A stretch of 64,000 bases of DNA from Kribbella capetownensis. GTDB taxonomy: Bacteria; Actinomycetota; Actinomycetes; Propionibacteriales; Kribbellaceae. Made by a program: the position numbers and the translations under genes. The notes below the pieces were generated by a model, which ran no database searches, was not told where the DNA came from, and saw nothing but the letters and a program-made list of their open reading frames with translations. Shown in pieces: positions 25,079 to 34,890 of the stretch. The stretch lies in contig NZ_SJKD01000001.1 of assembly GCF_004331485.1 (NCBI RefSeq), forward strand, positions 496,001 to 560,000, read 5' to 3'. How positions within the stretch are numbered: position 1 is the stretch's first letter; each line of letters starts with the position of its first letter.

Positions 25079-25680
25079 AGGAACGCGTGATCGCCGTGGT
25101 GACGGCCGGGCTGACGACACCGTCGTCGTCCCGGCTGCTCGCCGACCAGTTGGCGGCGGCCGTCAAGGACGAGCTGTCCGGGCGCGGGATCGAGTCGCGG
25201 ATCGAGTTGATCGAGGCCCGCGACCACGCGCACGACCTGACCAACAACCTGCTCACCGGCTTCCCGTCGGCCGAGCTGGAGAAGGTGCTCGCCACGGTCG
25301 CCGGGGCGGATGCCCTGATCGTGGTCTCGCCGACCTTCAGTGCGTCGTACTCCGGGCTGTTCAAGATGTTCTTCGACGTGCTCGACGATCAGGCGCTGGC
25401 CGGCAAGCCGGTTCTGCTCGCGGCGACCGGCGGGACCGAGCGCCACTCACTGGTGCTCGAGTTCGCGCTGCGGCCGCTGTTCGCCTACCTGAAGGCGATC
25501 CCGGTCCAGACCGCCGTGTACGCCGCGTCCACGGACTGGGGTCCGAACGCTACGACGCTGCGTCCGCGCATTACTCAGGCCGCGACCGAACTGGTCGCCG
25601 CCCTGCAGCACGAGGCCCCGGCCCAGACCGTCGACCCGTACGACAACCCGACCCCGTTCGAAGACCTGCTCAACAGCTGA
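25075..25680 (+). CDS. NAD(P)H-dependent FMN reductase, CE1759 family
   Basis: 201 residues of the flavodoxin-like FMN reductase fold: TAGLTTPSSSRLLADQLAAAV for the phosphate loop and ALIVVSPTFSASYSGLFKMFFDVLD for the flavin-contact segment. Its start overlaps the LLM monooxygenase stop (ATGA), and it presumably supplies reduced FMN to that enzyme. It is 201 residues, normal for this family. Confidence 0.88.
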   Translation: MKERVIAVVTAGLTTPSSSRLLADQLAAAVKDELSGRGIESRIELIEARDHAHDLTNNLLTGFPSAELEKVLATVAGADALIVVSPTFSASYSGLFKMFFDVLDDQALAGKPVLLAATGGTERHSLVLEFALRPLFAYLKAIPVQTAVYAASTDWGPNATTLRPRITQAATELVAALQHEAPAQTVDPYDNPTPFEDLLNS

Positions 25681-25758
25681 CCGCCTGATGGGCTGGCCGG
25701 CCGGATGGTGGGTTGGCCAGCCGGAATCACGGTAGCGAACCCACCGCCTGATGGGCTG
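25681..25758. repeat. direct repeats and hairpin after the FMN reductase gene
   Basis: CCGCCTGATGGGCTG is present at 25681-25695 and again at 25744-25758. Between them GGCTGGCC (25691-25698) and GGCCAGCC (25715-25722) can pair as a stem. The segment lies between the convergent reductase and TetR genes and probably acts as a terminator; the direct repeat looks like a local duplication. Confidence 0.45.
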
Positions 25759-25781
25759 ACCCACGAGGCGGGAGGGGACGG

Positions 25782-26552
25782 CTAGGACCGTTCGTCGATG
25801 AGCAGGGAGATGCCGTCGAGGATCCGGGTCAGGCCGAACGACAGAGCGTGTGCCGGGTCGATGACGGACTGGAACTGTTCGCCCACGGAAGTGCCGACCC
25901 GGCCCGCCAGCGGGAAGTGCTGAGCCGCGCCGGACATGACGCTGGTCAGGGTCGGCGAGATCTGCCGCCACCACTCCTCGTCGGACAGCCCGGACTCGCG
26001 TTGAGTGCGAAGCTGTTCGGCGCCGGCGCGGGCGGTCCCGTGGACGTGCGTGAGCACCAGGGTCAGGGCCGAGTCCATCTCGACGTCAGTCAGCCCGAGA
26101 CTGTCGAGGGGCCGTAGCTCGGCCTCGTACTTGACGGTGATGTTGGGGCCGAGCGCGTTCCGCATGGTCGGGACGTCGTGGATCCACGCGTGCTTCGTCA
26201 GCACGTCCCAGTTGCGGCGGGCAATGAACTCCAGCGCGCCACGCCAGCCGCCGGGCTGCCGCGACGGTTCGTCGGCGTCGGCGTACAGGTCGCCGTACAC
26301 GCTGTCGAACATCAGGTCGGTCAGCTCACCCTTGCCCGGGACGTGGGTGTAGAGCGACATCGTCCCGGCCTTGAGTTGCTCCGCGACCATCCGCATCGAG
26401 ACCGCATCGAGCCCTTGAGCATCGGCCAGGTCGATCGCCGTGTCGACAATCGCCCGCACGGTCAATCCGGATCGGCCGGGCTTGGTGTGGCTGCCCCAGA
26501 GCAGCGCCAGACTGCGCGCCGGATCGGGCGCGGACACCTTCTTTCCTGCCAA
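25782..26552 (-). CDS. TetR-family regulator of the divergent ABC exporter
   Basis: 256 residues. The N-terminal HTH is at about 28-75 (LTVRAIVDTAIDLADAQGLDAVSMRMVAEQLKAGTMSLYTHVPGKGEL), followed by the TetR_C-type ligand domain. TTG at 26552 gives the full frame with GGAG upstream; GTG at 26537 is an alternative start. It is divergent from a two-gene drug-type exporter, and a large palindrome covers the intervening promoter, so it should repress the exporter until a ligand binds. Confidence 0.9.
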   Translation of the reverse strand: MAGKKVSAPDPARSLALLWGSHTKPGRSGLTVRAIVDTAIDLADAQGLDAVSMRMVAEQLKAGTMSLYTHVPGKGELTDLMFDSVYGDLYADADEPSRQPGGWRGALEFIARRNWDVLTKHAWIHDVPTMRNALGPNITVKYEAELRPLDSLGLTDVEMDSALTLVLTHVHGTARAGAEQLRTQRESGLSDEEWWRQISPTLTSVMSGAAQHFPLAGRVGTSVGEQFQSVIDPAHALSFGLTRILDGISLLIDERS

Positions 26553-26577
26553 CGGAACTAACTCCAGCCGCTCGTCG

Positions 26578-26628
26578 TTGTCTCGATCGTACCTGAGTCG
26601 TACACTGTACGGTACACTCTACGACTCA
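26578..26628. promoter_or_regulatory. exporter promoter overlapped by a nested TetR operator
   Basis: For the exporter, TTGTCT at 26578-26583 and TACACT at 26601-26606 are 17 bases apart. A 35-base palindrome at 26594-26628 has perfect nine-base arms TGAGTCGTA/TACGACTCA and an inner perfect TGTACGGTACA at 26606-26616. It covers the -10 box and start site, so a bound repressor would block transcription. The divergent regulator promoter must overlap the same sequence, implying autoregulation. Confidence 0.65.
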
Positions 26629-26648
26629 ACCTGGGCGAGAGGTGGGAA

Positions 26649-27602
26649 GTGACTACGGAACGTGTGATCGAGGCCGTCGGCGTACGGAAGAACTACCGGG
26701 GTGGCACCGAGGGGGCGGGGCTGAACGGATTCGACCTGGAGGTCGCCGCCGGCACCGTGACGGGGCTGCTCGGCCCCAACGGCGCCGGCAAGACGACGGC
26801 GGTGCGGATCCTGTCCACACTGCTCGAGCTGGATTCCGGTACGGCGGCGATCGCGGGGTACGACGTCCGCCGGCAAGGAGCGGAGGTACGGCGCCGGATC
26901 GGGCTGGTCGGGCAGTACGCCGCGATCGACGAAATACTGACCGGGCGGCAGAACCTGGTCATGTTCGGCCGGCTGAACCACCTGGGCCACGCGGCCTCGG
27001 TACGCCGCGCCGACGACCTACTCGAGCGGTTCAGTCTGACGGAAGCAGCCGGTCAGGTGGTCAGCAAGTACTCCGGTGGGATGCGGAGGCGACTCGACCT
27101 GGCGGCCAGCCTGATCGTGGCGCCGGCGGTCCTGTTCGTGGATGAGCCGACGACCGGGCTGGATCCGGCCGGGCGGCTCGAGGTGTGGTCCGCCATCCGG
27201 CAGTTGGTGGACGGCGGGACGACGGTGCTGCTGACGACGCAGTACCTGGAGGAGGCGGATCAGCTGGCGAACCGGATCTCGATGCTGAAGGCCGGAGTGG
27301 TCGTGGCCGAGGGGACCCCGGACGAACTGAAGACGCAGCTCGGCTCGGACTGGCTGGACCTGGTGCTGGTCGATCCTGCCGATGTACAGCGCGTGGTCGC
27401 GTTGGCCGGGCCGCTGGCGGACGGGGACATTCGGATTGTCGACAATCGGATCAGCGTGCCGGTGAAGGACCGCACCAAGGCCCTCGTGGTGATGGCCAAC
27501 TCGTTGCATGAGGCAAAGATCGAGCCGGAGGACATCACCTTGCGCAGACCCACGCTGGACGAAGTGTTCCTGCACCTCACCGGACCGGGGGTGGCGGCAT
27601 GA
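26649..27602 (+). CDS. ABC exporter ATP-binding protein, DrrA-type
   Basis: 317 residues. Walker A GPNGAGKTTAV near residue 41, signature YSGGMRRRLDLAASL near 140, Walker B VLFVDEPTTGLDP near 160, H-loop region LLTTQYLEEADQLANRI. The C-terminal extension (RRPTLDEVFLHLTG) is typical of DrrA/daunorubicin-resistance ATPases. It powers the ABC-2 permease encoded next (ATGA overlap). GTG at 26649. Confidence 0.93.
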   Translation: MTTERVIEAVGVRKNYRGGTEGAGLNGFDLEVAAGTVTGLLGPNGAGKTTAVRILSTLLELDSGTAAIAGYDVRRQGAEVRRRIGLVGQYAAIDEILTGRQNLVMFGRLNHLGHAASVRRADDLLERFSLTEAAGQVVSKYSGGMRRRLDLAASLIVAPAVLFVDEPTTGLDPAGRLEVWSAIRQLVDGGTTVLLTTQYLEEADQLANRISMLKAGVVVAEGTPDELKTQLGSDWLDLVLVDPADVQRVVALAGPLADGDIRIVDNRISVPVKDRTKALVVMANSLHEAKIEPEDITLRRPTLDEVFLHLTGPGVAA

Positions 27603-28393
27603 CCGGGTTCGGTTGGGCGCTCGCGGACGGGTGGACGATCGCGCGGCGGACCCTGACGCACTGGCGGATGCAGCCGGGGCTGGTGCTCTTCTCCTGGTTC
27701 TTCCCGGTGCTGATGCTGCTGATGTTCGGCGGGCTGCTCGGTGGGGCGATGGACTTCCCGGAGGGCGAGTCGTACTACGAACTGCTCGTGCCGGGGATCT
27801 TCGCGCTGTCGATGCTGTTCGGGCTGGAAGGCACGATGACCGCGGTCACCCAGGACCGGGACAAGGGGGTGACGGACCGGTTCCGGTCGCTGCCGATGAG
27901 CTCGACCGCGGTCGTGCTCGGGCGGTACATCGCGGACATGCTGGACTCGGTGGTGACGCTGATCGTGCTGGCCGCGGCCGGGCTCGCGCTGGGCTGGCGG
28001 TGGCATGAAGGGTTGCCGGCCGCGGTCGCGGCGTTCGGACTGCTGTTGCTGCTGCGGTTCGCGTTGCTGTGGATCGGGATCTTCATCGGGCTGACGGTGA
28101 AGAACGCTCAGAGCGTCACGATGGTGCAGGTTCTGGTCTGGCCGATCGGCTTCCTGTCCAGTGCGTTCGTCGCCACGTCCACCATGCCGGCCTGGCTCGG
28201 CACGATCGCGCAGTGGAATCCGTTGTCGGCCACGGCCACCGGGTCGCGTGCCCTGTTCGGCAATCCCGATCCGTCGGCGACCGCCACCTGGATCGGCACC
28301 CACGCGGAGATCGCGGCGATCATCGGGCCGCTCGTCCTGACCGCGGTGTTCCTGCCGCTGTCGGCGCAGCGCTACCGCACGCTCTCCCGCTAG
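27599..28393 (+). CDS. ABC-2-type exporter permease, DrrB-type
   Basis: 264 residues with six predicted membrane segments (PGLVLFSWFFPVLMLLMFGGLLGG; ELLVPGIFALSMLF; LIVLAAAGLALG; and later helices). The ABC-2 signature region EGTMTAVTQDRDKGVTDRFRSLPMSS is present. It forms the export channel with the DrrA-like ATPase. Substrate unknown, presumably a lipophilic toxin or antibiotic given the TetR control. A strong hairpin follows 8 bases after the stop. Confidence 0.92.
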   Translation: MTGFGWALADGWTIARRTLTHWRMQPGLVLFSWFFPVLMLLMFGGLLGGAMDFPEGESYYELLVPGIFALSMLFGLEGTMTAVTQDRDKGVTDRFRSLPMSSTAVVLGRYIADMLDSVVTLIVLAAAGLALGWRWHEGLPAAVAAFGLLLLLRFALLWIGIFIGLTVKNAQSVTMVQVLVWPIGFLSSAFVATSTMPAWLGTIAQWNPLSATATGSRALFGNPDPSATATWIGTHAEIAAIIGPLVLTAVFLPLSAQRYRTLSR

Positions 28394-28400
28394 ACGTGAC

Positions 28401-28433
28401 GCGCGGGCCCTGGCGACGTACCAGGGCCCGCGC
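28401..28433. terminator. bidirectional hairpin terminator
   Basis: GCGCGGGCCCTGG (28401-28413) pairs perfectly with CCAGGGCCCGCGC (28421-28433) around a seven-base loop. It lies in the 49-base gap between the convergent permease and SDR genes, and serves both directions. There is no T tract, as is common in high-G+C genomes. Confidence 0.8.
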
Positions 28434-28442
28434 GGACGTTGC

Positions 28443-29210
28443 CTAGGGCATCAACTGGCCGCCGTTGACCTCGATGATCTGGCCGGTGACGTACGACGCC
28501 ATCCGCTCGGAGGCGAGGAACAGGATCGTGCCGACGCACTCGTGCGGCGTGCCGGTGCGACCCATCGGGATGGTGCCGATCATCGCGTTCATCTGCTCGT
28601 CGCCGGTGTGGCGGTCGTGGAACGGGGTCTTGATCACGCCGGGCGAGATCGCGTTGACGCGAATGCCGTCCGGGGCGACCTCCTTGGCCAGGCCGCGGGT
28701 GAAGGTGCTGACCGCGCCCTTGCTGGTCGCGTACACGACCGAGCCGCCGCCACCGCCGTTCCGCCCGGCGATCGACGTGACGTTGATGATCGACCCGCCG
28801 CCCTGTGCGCGGAACACCGGCACGATCTTGCGGCTGACGGCGAACACCGACGTCAGGTTCACATCCAGGATCCGGTGGAACTCCTCGTCCGGTACGTCGG
28901 TCACCGGCGTCCGCTTGACCAGGTCACCGGCATTGTTCACGAGTACGTCGATCCGCCCGTGCTTCGCCAGCACGTCGTCGATCAGCTTCCCGGCCGACGC
29001 CGGATCCGCGAGGTCCGCCTGGTGCAAGGACGCCGTACCGCCGGCCGTCTGCACGGCACCGAGCGTGTGCTTGGCCCCCTCCTCGTTCTGGTGGTAGTGC
29101 AACGCCACTGCGGCCCCGGTCTCCGCGAACCCCACCGCCGCCGCGGCCCCGATCCCGCTGCTGGCCCCGGTCACCACCACGACCTGATCCCTGAAATCCA
29201 GATATCCCAT
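28443..29210 (-). CDS. short-chain dehydrogenase/reductase, FabG-like
   Basis: 255 residues. TGASSGIGAAAAVGF cofactor motif, VLVNNAGDLVKRTP, INVTSIAG catalytic Ser region, YATSKGA Tyr-x-x-x-Lys, and C-terminal MASYVTGQIIEVNGG. ATG at 29210 has GGAGG nine bases upstream; the in-frame ATG at 29219 abuts that Shine-Dalgarno and is less likely. An insertion of glycines (RNGGGGGSVVYATSK) just before the catalytic Tyr is noticeable. Substrate unknown. Confidence 0.9.
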   Translation of the reverse strand: MGYLDFRDQVVVVTGASSGIGAAAAVGFAETGAAVALHYHQNEEGAKHTLGAVQTAGGTASLHQADLADPASAGKLIDDVLAKHGRIDVLVNNAGDLVKRTPVTDVPDEEFHRILDVNLTSVFAVSRKIVPVFRAQGGGSIINVTSIAGRNGGGGGSVVYATSKGAVSTFTRGLAKEVAPDGIRVNAISPGVIKTPFHDRHTGDEQMNAMIGTIPMGRTGTPHECVGTILFLASERMASYVTGQIIEVNGGQLMP

Positions 29211-29279
29211 GTGCCCCATCCTCCCCCGCCCGCGCCGGGGAACGCGCCGTGGGCTGGTTCCAAGCGGCGCGGCCGGGGG

Positions 29280-29291
29280 TAGATTTTTTGG
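29280..29291 (+). promoter_or_regulatory. leaderless-type -10 box for the acetyltransferase gene
   Basis: TAGATT at 29280-29285 is followed by six bases and then the ATG at 29292, with no Shine-Dalgarno. This spacing predicts that transcription starts at the ATG. Confidence 0.45.
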
Positions 29292-29831
29292 ATGGAATAC
29301 GCGCTGGGGCGGTTGGATCTTCGGCGGTGGCGGACAGGGGACGCGCTGCGGCTGACGGCGGCGCATCGCGATCCCGAGATGGCGAACCAGAACGGGATCG
29401 TGGACCGCGCGTCCGCGGTGGACTGGATCGGGCGGGTGGCGGACCTCGACAACGGGCACGTGTACGCCGTCGCGGACGCGGACGACCACCCGATCGGGTG
29501 TGTGGCGGTGACGAACATCGACCGGCACCAGGTCGGCTGGACGTGGTACTGGACCCTCGCCGAAGTCCGCGGCCAGGGCGTCGCCCGGGACTCGCTCCGC
29601 GCCCTCGCCAACTGGGCCCACCGAGAGGCGGGCCTGTACCGCCTGGAGCTCGGCCACCGCACGAACAACGCGGCCTCGTGCGCGGTCGCCGCCGGCGCCG
29701 GCTTCCTCTACGAAGGCCTCGAACGCCAACGCCTCGCGTACGACGGCACCCGGTACGACGTCGAACGCCACGCCCGCCTCGCCACCGACCCCCTCACCCC
29801 ACCCCAACGCCCAGTCACCGTCACCATCTGA
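29292..29831 (+). CDS. GNAT N-acetyltransferase, RimJ/RimL-like
   Basis: 179 residues with one GNAT domain: LRRWRTGDALRLTAAHRDPEM at the N-terminus, acetyl-CoA loop EVRGQGVARDSLRALANWA, and LGHRTNNAASCAVAAGAGFLYEG. The pattern matches RimJ/RimL-type ribosomal-protein or small-molecule acetyltransferases. Leaderless start predicted. The proline-rich tail is disordered. Convergent with the ureide operon 38 bases away. Confidence 0.88.
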   Translation: MEYALGRLDLRRWRTGDALRLTAAHRDPEMANQNGIVDRASAVDWIGRVADLDNGHVYAVADADDHPIGCVAVTNIDRHQVGWTWYWTLAEVRGQGVARDSLRALANWAHREAGLYRLELGHRTNNAASCAVAAGAGFLYEGLERQRLAYDGTRYDVERHARLATDPLTPPQRPVTVTI

Positions 29832-29869
29832 GCCGTCACCACCTGAGCCGTCAGCGAACTGGAGGTTGA

Positions 29870-30694
29870 TCAGAGGGTGAGTTTGGGGTGGCGGTTGACG
29901 TCCTTGTAGAGGAGGTAGCGGAAGCGGCCGGGGCCGCCCGCGTAGCAGGCCTGGGGGCAGAAGGCGCGGAGCCACATGAAGTCGCCTTCCTGGACCTCGA
30001 CCCAGTCTTTGTTGAGGAGGTAGACGGCCTTACCTTCCAGCACGTAGAGGCCGTGCTCCATCACGTGCGTCTCCGGGAACGGGATCACCCCGCCGGGCTC
30101 GAAGCTGACGATGTTGACGTGCATGTCGTGCCGCACATCGTCCGGATCCACGAACCGCTGCGTCTTCCACCGTCCCTCGGTGTCCGGCATCGCCATGCCC
30201 TCGACGTCCACCTCGTTCGTCACGAACGCCGGCGGTACGTCGATCCCCTCGATCCGCTCGTACGCCTTCCGCACCAGATGGAACCGCGTCACCCGGTCGC
30301 TCACGTTCCGCACGGTCCAGTCGACGCCCGGCGGCACGAACGCGTACCCACCCGGCCCGAGCTCGTGCTTCTCGCCGTCCAGGGTCACCGTCACGCTGCC
30401 CTCGACCACGAACAGCACTGCCTCGGCCGCCGGATCCGTCTCCGGACGGTCACTCCCTCCACCGGGAGCGACCTCGACGATGTACTGCGAGAACGTCTCC
30501 GCGAACCCGGACAACGGCCGCGCGAGCACCCACAACCGGGTGTCCTCCCAGAACGGCAGCCGGCTGGTGACGATGTCCCGCATGGTGCCGCGCGGGAGTA
30601 CGGCGTACGCCTCGGTGAAGACGGCGCGGTCGGTGGTGAGGTCGCTCTGCGGCGGCAACCCACCGGCCGGCGAGTAGTAGCGCGGCGCGCTCAT
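29870..30694 (-). CDS. allE: (S)-ureidoglycine aminohydrolase
   Basis: 274 residues, bicupin. It converts (S)-ureidoglycine to (S)-ureidoglycolate with release of ammonia in allantoin degradation and uses Mn. The first cupin (about 60-150) has lost much of its metal motif; the second (about 185-265) carries [25 protein letters not shown]-terminal [29 protein letters not shown] and the end [26 protein letters not shown] are diagnostic. ATG at 30694 overlaps the allantoinase stop (ATGA). It is the last gene of the hyi-glxR-gcl-glxK-allB operon. Confidence 0.92.
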   Translation of the reverse strand: MSAPRYYSPAGGLPPQSDLTTDRAVFTEAYAVLPRGTMRDIVTSRLPFWEDTRLWVLARPLSGFAETFSQYIVEVAPGGGSDRPETDPAAEAVLFVVEGSVTVTLDGEKHELGPGGYAFVPPGVDWTVRNVSDRVTRFHLVRKAYERIEGIDVPPAFVTNEVDVEGMAMPDTEGRWKTQRFVDPDDVRHDMHVNIVSFEPGGVIPFPETHVMEHGLYVLEGKAVYLLNKDWVEVQEGDFMWLRAFCPQACYAGGPGRFRYLLYKDVNRHPKLTL

Positions 30695-32034
30695 CCTTGT
30701 CCTCCTCGGTTCAGCAGCCGTCCGCCGGGGCCGGCTTCGATGTCGACGGGAACGCCGCGGAGCCAGGTACGGCGGACCACACCGGTCAGCGTGCGGTCGG
30801 CGTACGGCGTGATGGCGTTCTTGTGCTGCAGGGCGTTCGGGTCGACGACGAAGGTCTCGTCGGGCGCGAGGACGCAGAGGTCGGCGTCGTACCCGACCTC
30901 GATCCGGCCCTTGGTCGTCAGCCCGACCTGCGCGGCCGGCGCCTGGCTCATCCAGCGGGTGACGTCGGCCAGGGTGAAGCCGCGCTTGCGCGCCTCGGTC
31001 CACACCGCCGGCAGCCCGAGCTGGAGCGACGCGATGCCACCCCAGGCGGTGCCGAAGTCGCCGGTGTCCAGGTGCTTGAGGTCGATCGTCGACGGCGAGT
31101 GGTCGGACACGACCAGGTCGATCACGCCGTCGCGCAGGCCGTCCCAGAGGCGCTCGCGGTTCTCGGCCCCGCGGATCGGCGGGCAGCATTTGTACTGCGT
31201 CGCGCCGTCGGGGATCTCCTCGGCGGTGAAGGTCAGGTAGTGCGGACAGGTCTCGGCCGTGATCCGGACGCCGCCGGAGCGTGCGTTCGCAAGCCTTGGC
31301 AGCACGTCCGCGCTGGAGACGTGCAGGATGTGCACCCGGCAGCCTGTCCGGCGGGCGAGCTCGATCACACCGGCGACAGCCGCGTTCTCGGCCGCATCGG
31401 GGCGCGACTTCAGGAACGCGGGATAGCTCGAGCCGTCCGGTGGGGAGGCCAGGTCGATCCGGTGCGCGTCCTCGGCGTGGACGATCAGCAAGCCGTCGAA
31501 GGAGCCGATCTCATGCATCGCCGCCTCGAGCTGTGCCTGATCGAGCGGCGGGAACTCGTCGACGCCCGAGTGCAGCAGGAAGCATTTGAACCCGAAGACG
31601 CCGGCGTCGTGCAACGGCCGCAGGTCCGGGACATTGCCAGGGATCGCGCCGCCCCAGAAGCCGACGTCGACGGACGCCTGCTGCTGGGCGGTCTTCCGCT
31701 TCACCTCGAGTGCCGGTACGTCGCAAGTCGGCGGGATGCTGTTCAGCGGCATGTCGATGATCGTGGTGACGCCGCCGGCCGCCGCCGCTCGGGTCGCGGA
31801 GGTGAAGCCCTCCCAGTCGGTGCGACCGGGATCGTTGACGTGGACATGGGAGTCGACCAGGCCCGGGAGCAGCACCTCGTCGTCGGCCAGGAACACCTGC
31901 TCGGTGGCCGCGAGGTCGGCGTCGTACGGCGCGACGGCGGTGATCCGCCCGTCCCGGACGCCGACGGCACACGCCCGCTCACCCGCGGCGCCCACCACAC
32001 GGCGAGCCCGGATCACGAGGTCCAGCGCTGTCAT
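30691..32034 (-). CDS. allB: allantoinase
   Basis: 447 residues, amidohydrolase fold. It opens allantoin to allantoate. Metal ligands are visible: [20 protein letters not shown] (HxH), carboxylated Lys in [11 protein letters not shown], His in HAEDAHRI and ILHVSSAD, and Asp in [26 protein letters not shown] and NSIPPT are typical of AllB. It starts 22 bases after the glycerate kinase stop and is followed by the ureidoglycine aminohydrolase. No allantoate amidohydrolase gene follows, so that step is encoded elsewhere. Confidence 0.94.
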   Translation of the reverse strand: MTALDLVIRARRVVGAAGERACAVGVRDGRITAVAPYDADLAATEQVFLADDEVLLPGLVDSHVHVNDPGRTDWEGFTSATRAAAAGGVTTIIDMPLNSIPPTCDVPALEVKRKTAQQQASVDVGFWGGAIPGNVPDLRPLHDAGVFGFKCFLLHSGVDEFPPLDQAQLEAAMHEIGSFDGLLIVHAEDAHRIDLASPPDGSSYPAFLKSRPDAAENAAVAGVIELARRTGCRVHILHVSSADVLPRLANARSGGVRITAETCPHYLTFTAEEIPDGATQYKCCPPIRGAENRERLWDGLRDGVIDLVVSDHSPSTIDLKHLDTGDFGTAWGGIASLQLGLPAVWTEARKRGFTLADVTRWMSQAPAAQVGLTTKGRIEVGYDADLCVLAPDETFVVDPNALQHKNAITPYADRTLTGVVRRTWLRGVPVDIEAGPGGRLLNRGGQG

Positions 32035-32056
32035 GCGTCGCCCCTCTCACTTGCTG

Positions 32057-33115
32057 TCATCGTAGGTGGTCCGCCGCGATCCGCTCCCCGAGTCTCTGCA
32101 GCAACGGCACCGGTTCCGCGATACACCGCCGTACGTCGGGCTCCAGGTCGGTCAGCGCGTACGCCGCGACGACGCCGGCTGATCGCAGTCGCTCGGGGTC
32201 CAGCTTGTTGCTGCCACAGACCGCGACCACCGGGATGCCCGCGGCGGCCGCTGCGACTCCGGCGACAGCCTTACCGTGCAAGGTCTGCTCGTCGAGCGCG
32301 CCTTCCCCGGTGATCACGAGGTCCGCGCCCTGGAGCTGATCGTGAAACCCGACCAGTTCAAGCACGAGCTCGATGCCGGGCCGCAGCTCCGCCCCGAGGA
32401 GGGCCAGGGCCGCGAAACCCACTCCACCGGCCGCGCCGGCTCCCGGCGCGTCGCGGAGATCCTGTCCGGTCTCCCGAGCCACCAGATCGGCCCAACGCGT
32501 CAAGGCGGCGTCAAGCTCCTTCACCTGCTGGGGGTTGGCGCCCTTCTGCGGCCCGTAGACAGCAGCGGCACCCGTTGCCCCAGTCAACGGATTGTCCACG
32601 TCGCAGGCGACCACGACCTGGATCCCGGCCAGCCGGTCCCGAAGCGCACGGAGGTCGAGCGCATCCGTGCCACCCAAGGCATTCACAATCCCGACTCCGC
32701 CATCTGTTGATGCACTGCCGCCGATCCCCAGGATCACGCGGGTGCAGCCGGCGTCGATGGCGGCGGCGATCAGTTCGCCGGTTCCGCGGGAGGTTGCGGT
32801 CATCGGGGCCGGGACTCCGCCGGGCAAACGGACCAGGCCCGAGACGTCGGCCAGCTCGACGACGGCTACGTCGTCGCGGCGGGCGAAACCGGTTTTGACT
32901 GGCTCACCGGTGGGTCCGGAGGCGGTGACCGGCACCAGGTGGAAGCCGGCCGCGACGGCGGCAGCCAAGGTGCCGTCGCCGCCGTCGGCTACTGGGACGG
33001 AGACCACCCCGGTGTCCGGGTGAACCCGGCGGAGGCCGGCGCCGACTGCGGCGGCGACCTCCGCACTGGTGAGACTTCCTTTGAATTTGTCCGAAGCAAC
33101 TATTGCCCGAGGCAT
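32057..33115 (-). CDS. glxK: glycerate kinase
   Basis: 352 residues, GarK/GlxK family: IVASDKFKGSLTSAEVAAAV at the N-terminus, VPVADGGDGTLAA near 40, VILGIGGSASTDGGVGIVNALG near 125, VYGPQKGANPQQVKELD, and DLVITGEGALDEQTLHGKAV near 270. It phosphorylates glycerate, the product of the glyoxylate branch. Its ATG shares one base with the gcl stop (TGATG), so it is translated with Gcl. Confidence 0.93.
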   Translation of the reverse strand: MPRAIVASDKFKGSLTSAEVAAAVGAGLRRVHPDTGVVSVPVADGGDGTLAAAVAAGFHLVPVTASGPTGEPVKTGFARRDDVAVVELADVSGLVRLPGGVPAPMTATSRGTGELIAAAIDAGCTRVILGIGGSASTDGGVGIVNALGGTDALDLRALRDRLAGIQVVVACDVDNPLTGATGAAAVYGPQKGANPQQVKELDAALTRWADLVARETGQDLRDAPGAGAAGGVGFAALALLGAELRPGIELVLELVGFHDQLQGADLVITGEGALDEQTLHGKAVAGVAAAAAGIPVVAVCGSNKLDPERLRSAGVVAAYALTDLEPDVRRCIAEPVPLLQRLGERIAADHLR

Positions 33116-34890
33116 CAGTCGAGCAGGGCGAGGGCGGTCGGAGCGTCGTCCGGGCTCTCGGCCAGGTCTTCGAATTCGGCGATGTTGTCGATCTCGAGGC
33201 CCATGGACACGTTGGTGACCCGCTCCAGGATGACCTCGACAACGATCGGCACTTGGTGCTCGACCATCAGCTTCTTGGCCTGCTCCAGGGCCGGCAGGAT
33301 CCCGTCCGGCTCGAACACCCGCAGCGCCTTGCAGCCAAGTCCTTCGGCGACCTTCACGTGGTCGACGCCGTACCCGTTCAGCTCGGGGCTGTTGATGTTC
33401 TCGAACGACAGTTGCACGCAGAAGTCCATGTCGAATCCGCGCTGTGCCTGCCGGATCAGCCCGAGGTAGGAGTTGTTCACGACCACGTGGATGTACGGGA
33501 TGTTGAACTGCGCCCCGACCGCCAGCTCCTCGATCAGGAACTGGAAGTCGTAGTCACCCGACAACGCGACCACCGTGCTGTCCGGATCCGCGACCGCAAC
33601 GCCCAGCGTCGCCGGCACGGTCCACCCCAGCGGACCGGCCTGACCGGCGTTGATCCAGTGCCGCGGCCGATACACGTGCAGCATCTGAGCAGCCTGGATC
33701 TGCGACAATCCGATCGTCGACACATAGCGGGTGTCGGGACCGAAGGCCCGGTTCATCTCCTCGTACACGCGCTGCGGCTTGACCGGCACGTTGTCGAAGT
33801 GCGTCTTGCGCTGCAGCGAGGTCTTCCGCGCCTGACACTCCTCGACCCACGCGGACCGGTCGGCCAGTCGCCCGGCCGCGGCCCACTCGCGAGCGACCTC
33901 GACGAAGACCGCCAGCGCGGCCTTGGCGTCCGACACGATCGCGTAGTCCGGCGCGAACACGCGCCCGATCTGGGTCGGCTCGATGTCCACGTGCACGAAC
34001 TTCCGCTCACCGCGGTAGACGTCGAGCCCACCGGTGTGCCGGTTCGCCCACCGGTTGCCGATACCCAGTACGACGTCCGAGGCGAGCATCGTCTCGTTGC
34101 CGTACCGGTGCGAGGTCTGCAGGCCGACCATCCCGGCCATCAGCCGGTGGTCGTCAGGGATCGCGCCCCAGGCCATCAACGTCGGCACCACCGGTACGCC
34201 GACCACCTCGGCGAACTCGACCAGCAGGTCGGCCGCGTCCGCGTTGATGACGCCGCCGCCGGCGACGATCAGCGGCCGCTCGGCCTCGTTCAGCAGGGCG
34301 AGCACCTTCTCGACCTGGGCGCGCGTCGCGGCGGGCCGGGCGATCGGCAGCGGTTCGTAGGTGTCGATGTCGAAGTCGATCTCGGCCAGCTGGACATCCA
34401 GCGGCAGATCGACCAGCACCGGTCCGGGACGACCTTCGCGCATCAGCTGGAACGCCTTCTGGAACGTCCCCGGCACCTGCGCGGCCTCCATCACCGTGAC
34501 GGCCCACTTCGCGACCGGCTTGGCGATCGAGGCGATGTCGACCGCCTGGAAGTCCTCCTTGTGCAGCTTCGCCACCGGTGCCTGCCCGGTGATGCACAGG
34601 ATCGGGATCGAGTCGGCCGAGGCGGAGTACAGGCCGGTGATCATGTCGGTGCCGGCGGGACCCGACGTACCGATGCAGACTCCGATGTTGCCCGCGCGAG
34701 CCCGGGTGTAGCCCTCGGCCATGTGCGAGGCGGCCTCGACGTGGCGAGCCAGCACGTGCTTGATGCCGCCGTGCTTCTTCATCGCGCTGTAGAAGGGATT
34801 GATCGCGGCGCCGGGCAGACCGAACAACTGCGTCGAGCCTTCCTTCTCCAGGATCAGGACCGCGGCGTCGACCGCGCGCATGCGGGCCAT
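33115..34890 (-). CDS. gcl: glyoxylate carboligase (tartronate-semialdehyde synthase)
   Basis: 591 residues, ThDP enzyme. It condenses two glyoxylates to tartronate semialdehyde and carbon dioxide. Residue 51 is Val in [19 protein letters not shown], where other ThDP enzymes have the activating Glu; this substitution is diagnostic of Gcl. The ThDP/Mg motif is [38 protein letters not shown] near 445. Start and stop overlap glxR and glxK by one base each, making a tight glyoxylate-to-glycerate unit. Confidence 0.96.
   Translation of the reverse strand: MARMRAVDAAVLILEKEGSTQLFGLPGAAINPFYSAMKKHGGIKHVLARHVEAASHMAEGYTRARAGNIGVCIGTSGPAGTDMITGLYSASADSIPILCITGQAPVAKLHKEDFQAVDIASIAKPVAKWAVTVMEAAQVPGTFQKAFQLMREGRPGPVLVDLPLDVQLAEIDFDIDTYEPLPIARPAATRAQVEKVLALLNEAERPLIVAGGGVINADAADLLVEFAEVVGVPVVPTLMAWGAIPDDHRLMAGMVGLQTSHRYGNETMLASDVVLGIGNRWANRHTGGLDVYRGERKFVHVDIEPTQIGRVFAPDYAIVSDAKAALAVFVEVAREWAAAGRLADRSAWVEECQARKTSLQRKTHFDNVPVKPQRVYEEMNRAFGPDTRYVSTIGLSQIQAAQMLHVYRPRHWINAGQAGPLGWTVPATLGVAVADPDSTVVALSGDYDFQFLIEELAVGAQFNIPYIHVVVNNSYLGLIRQAQRGFDMDFCVQLSFENINSPELNGYGVDHVKVAEGLGCKALRVFEPDGILPALEQAKKLMVEHQVPIVVEVILERVTNVSMGLEIDNIAEFEDLAESPDDAPTALALLD

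Noticed and set aside
25681..25758. Start of a CRISPR array
   Set aside because: Only two copies of a 15-base repeat with a hairpin between; no third unit and no cas genes.
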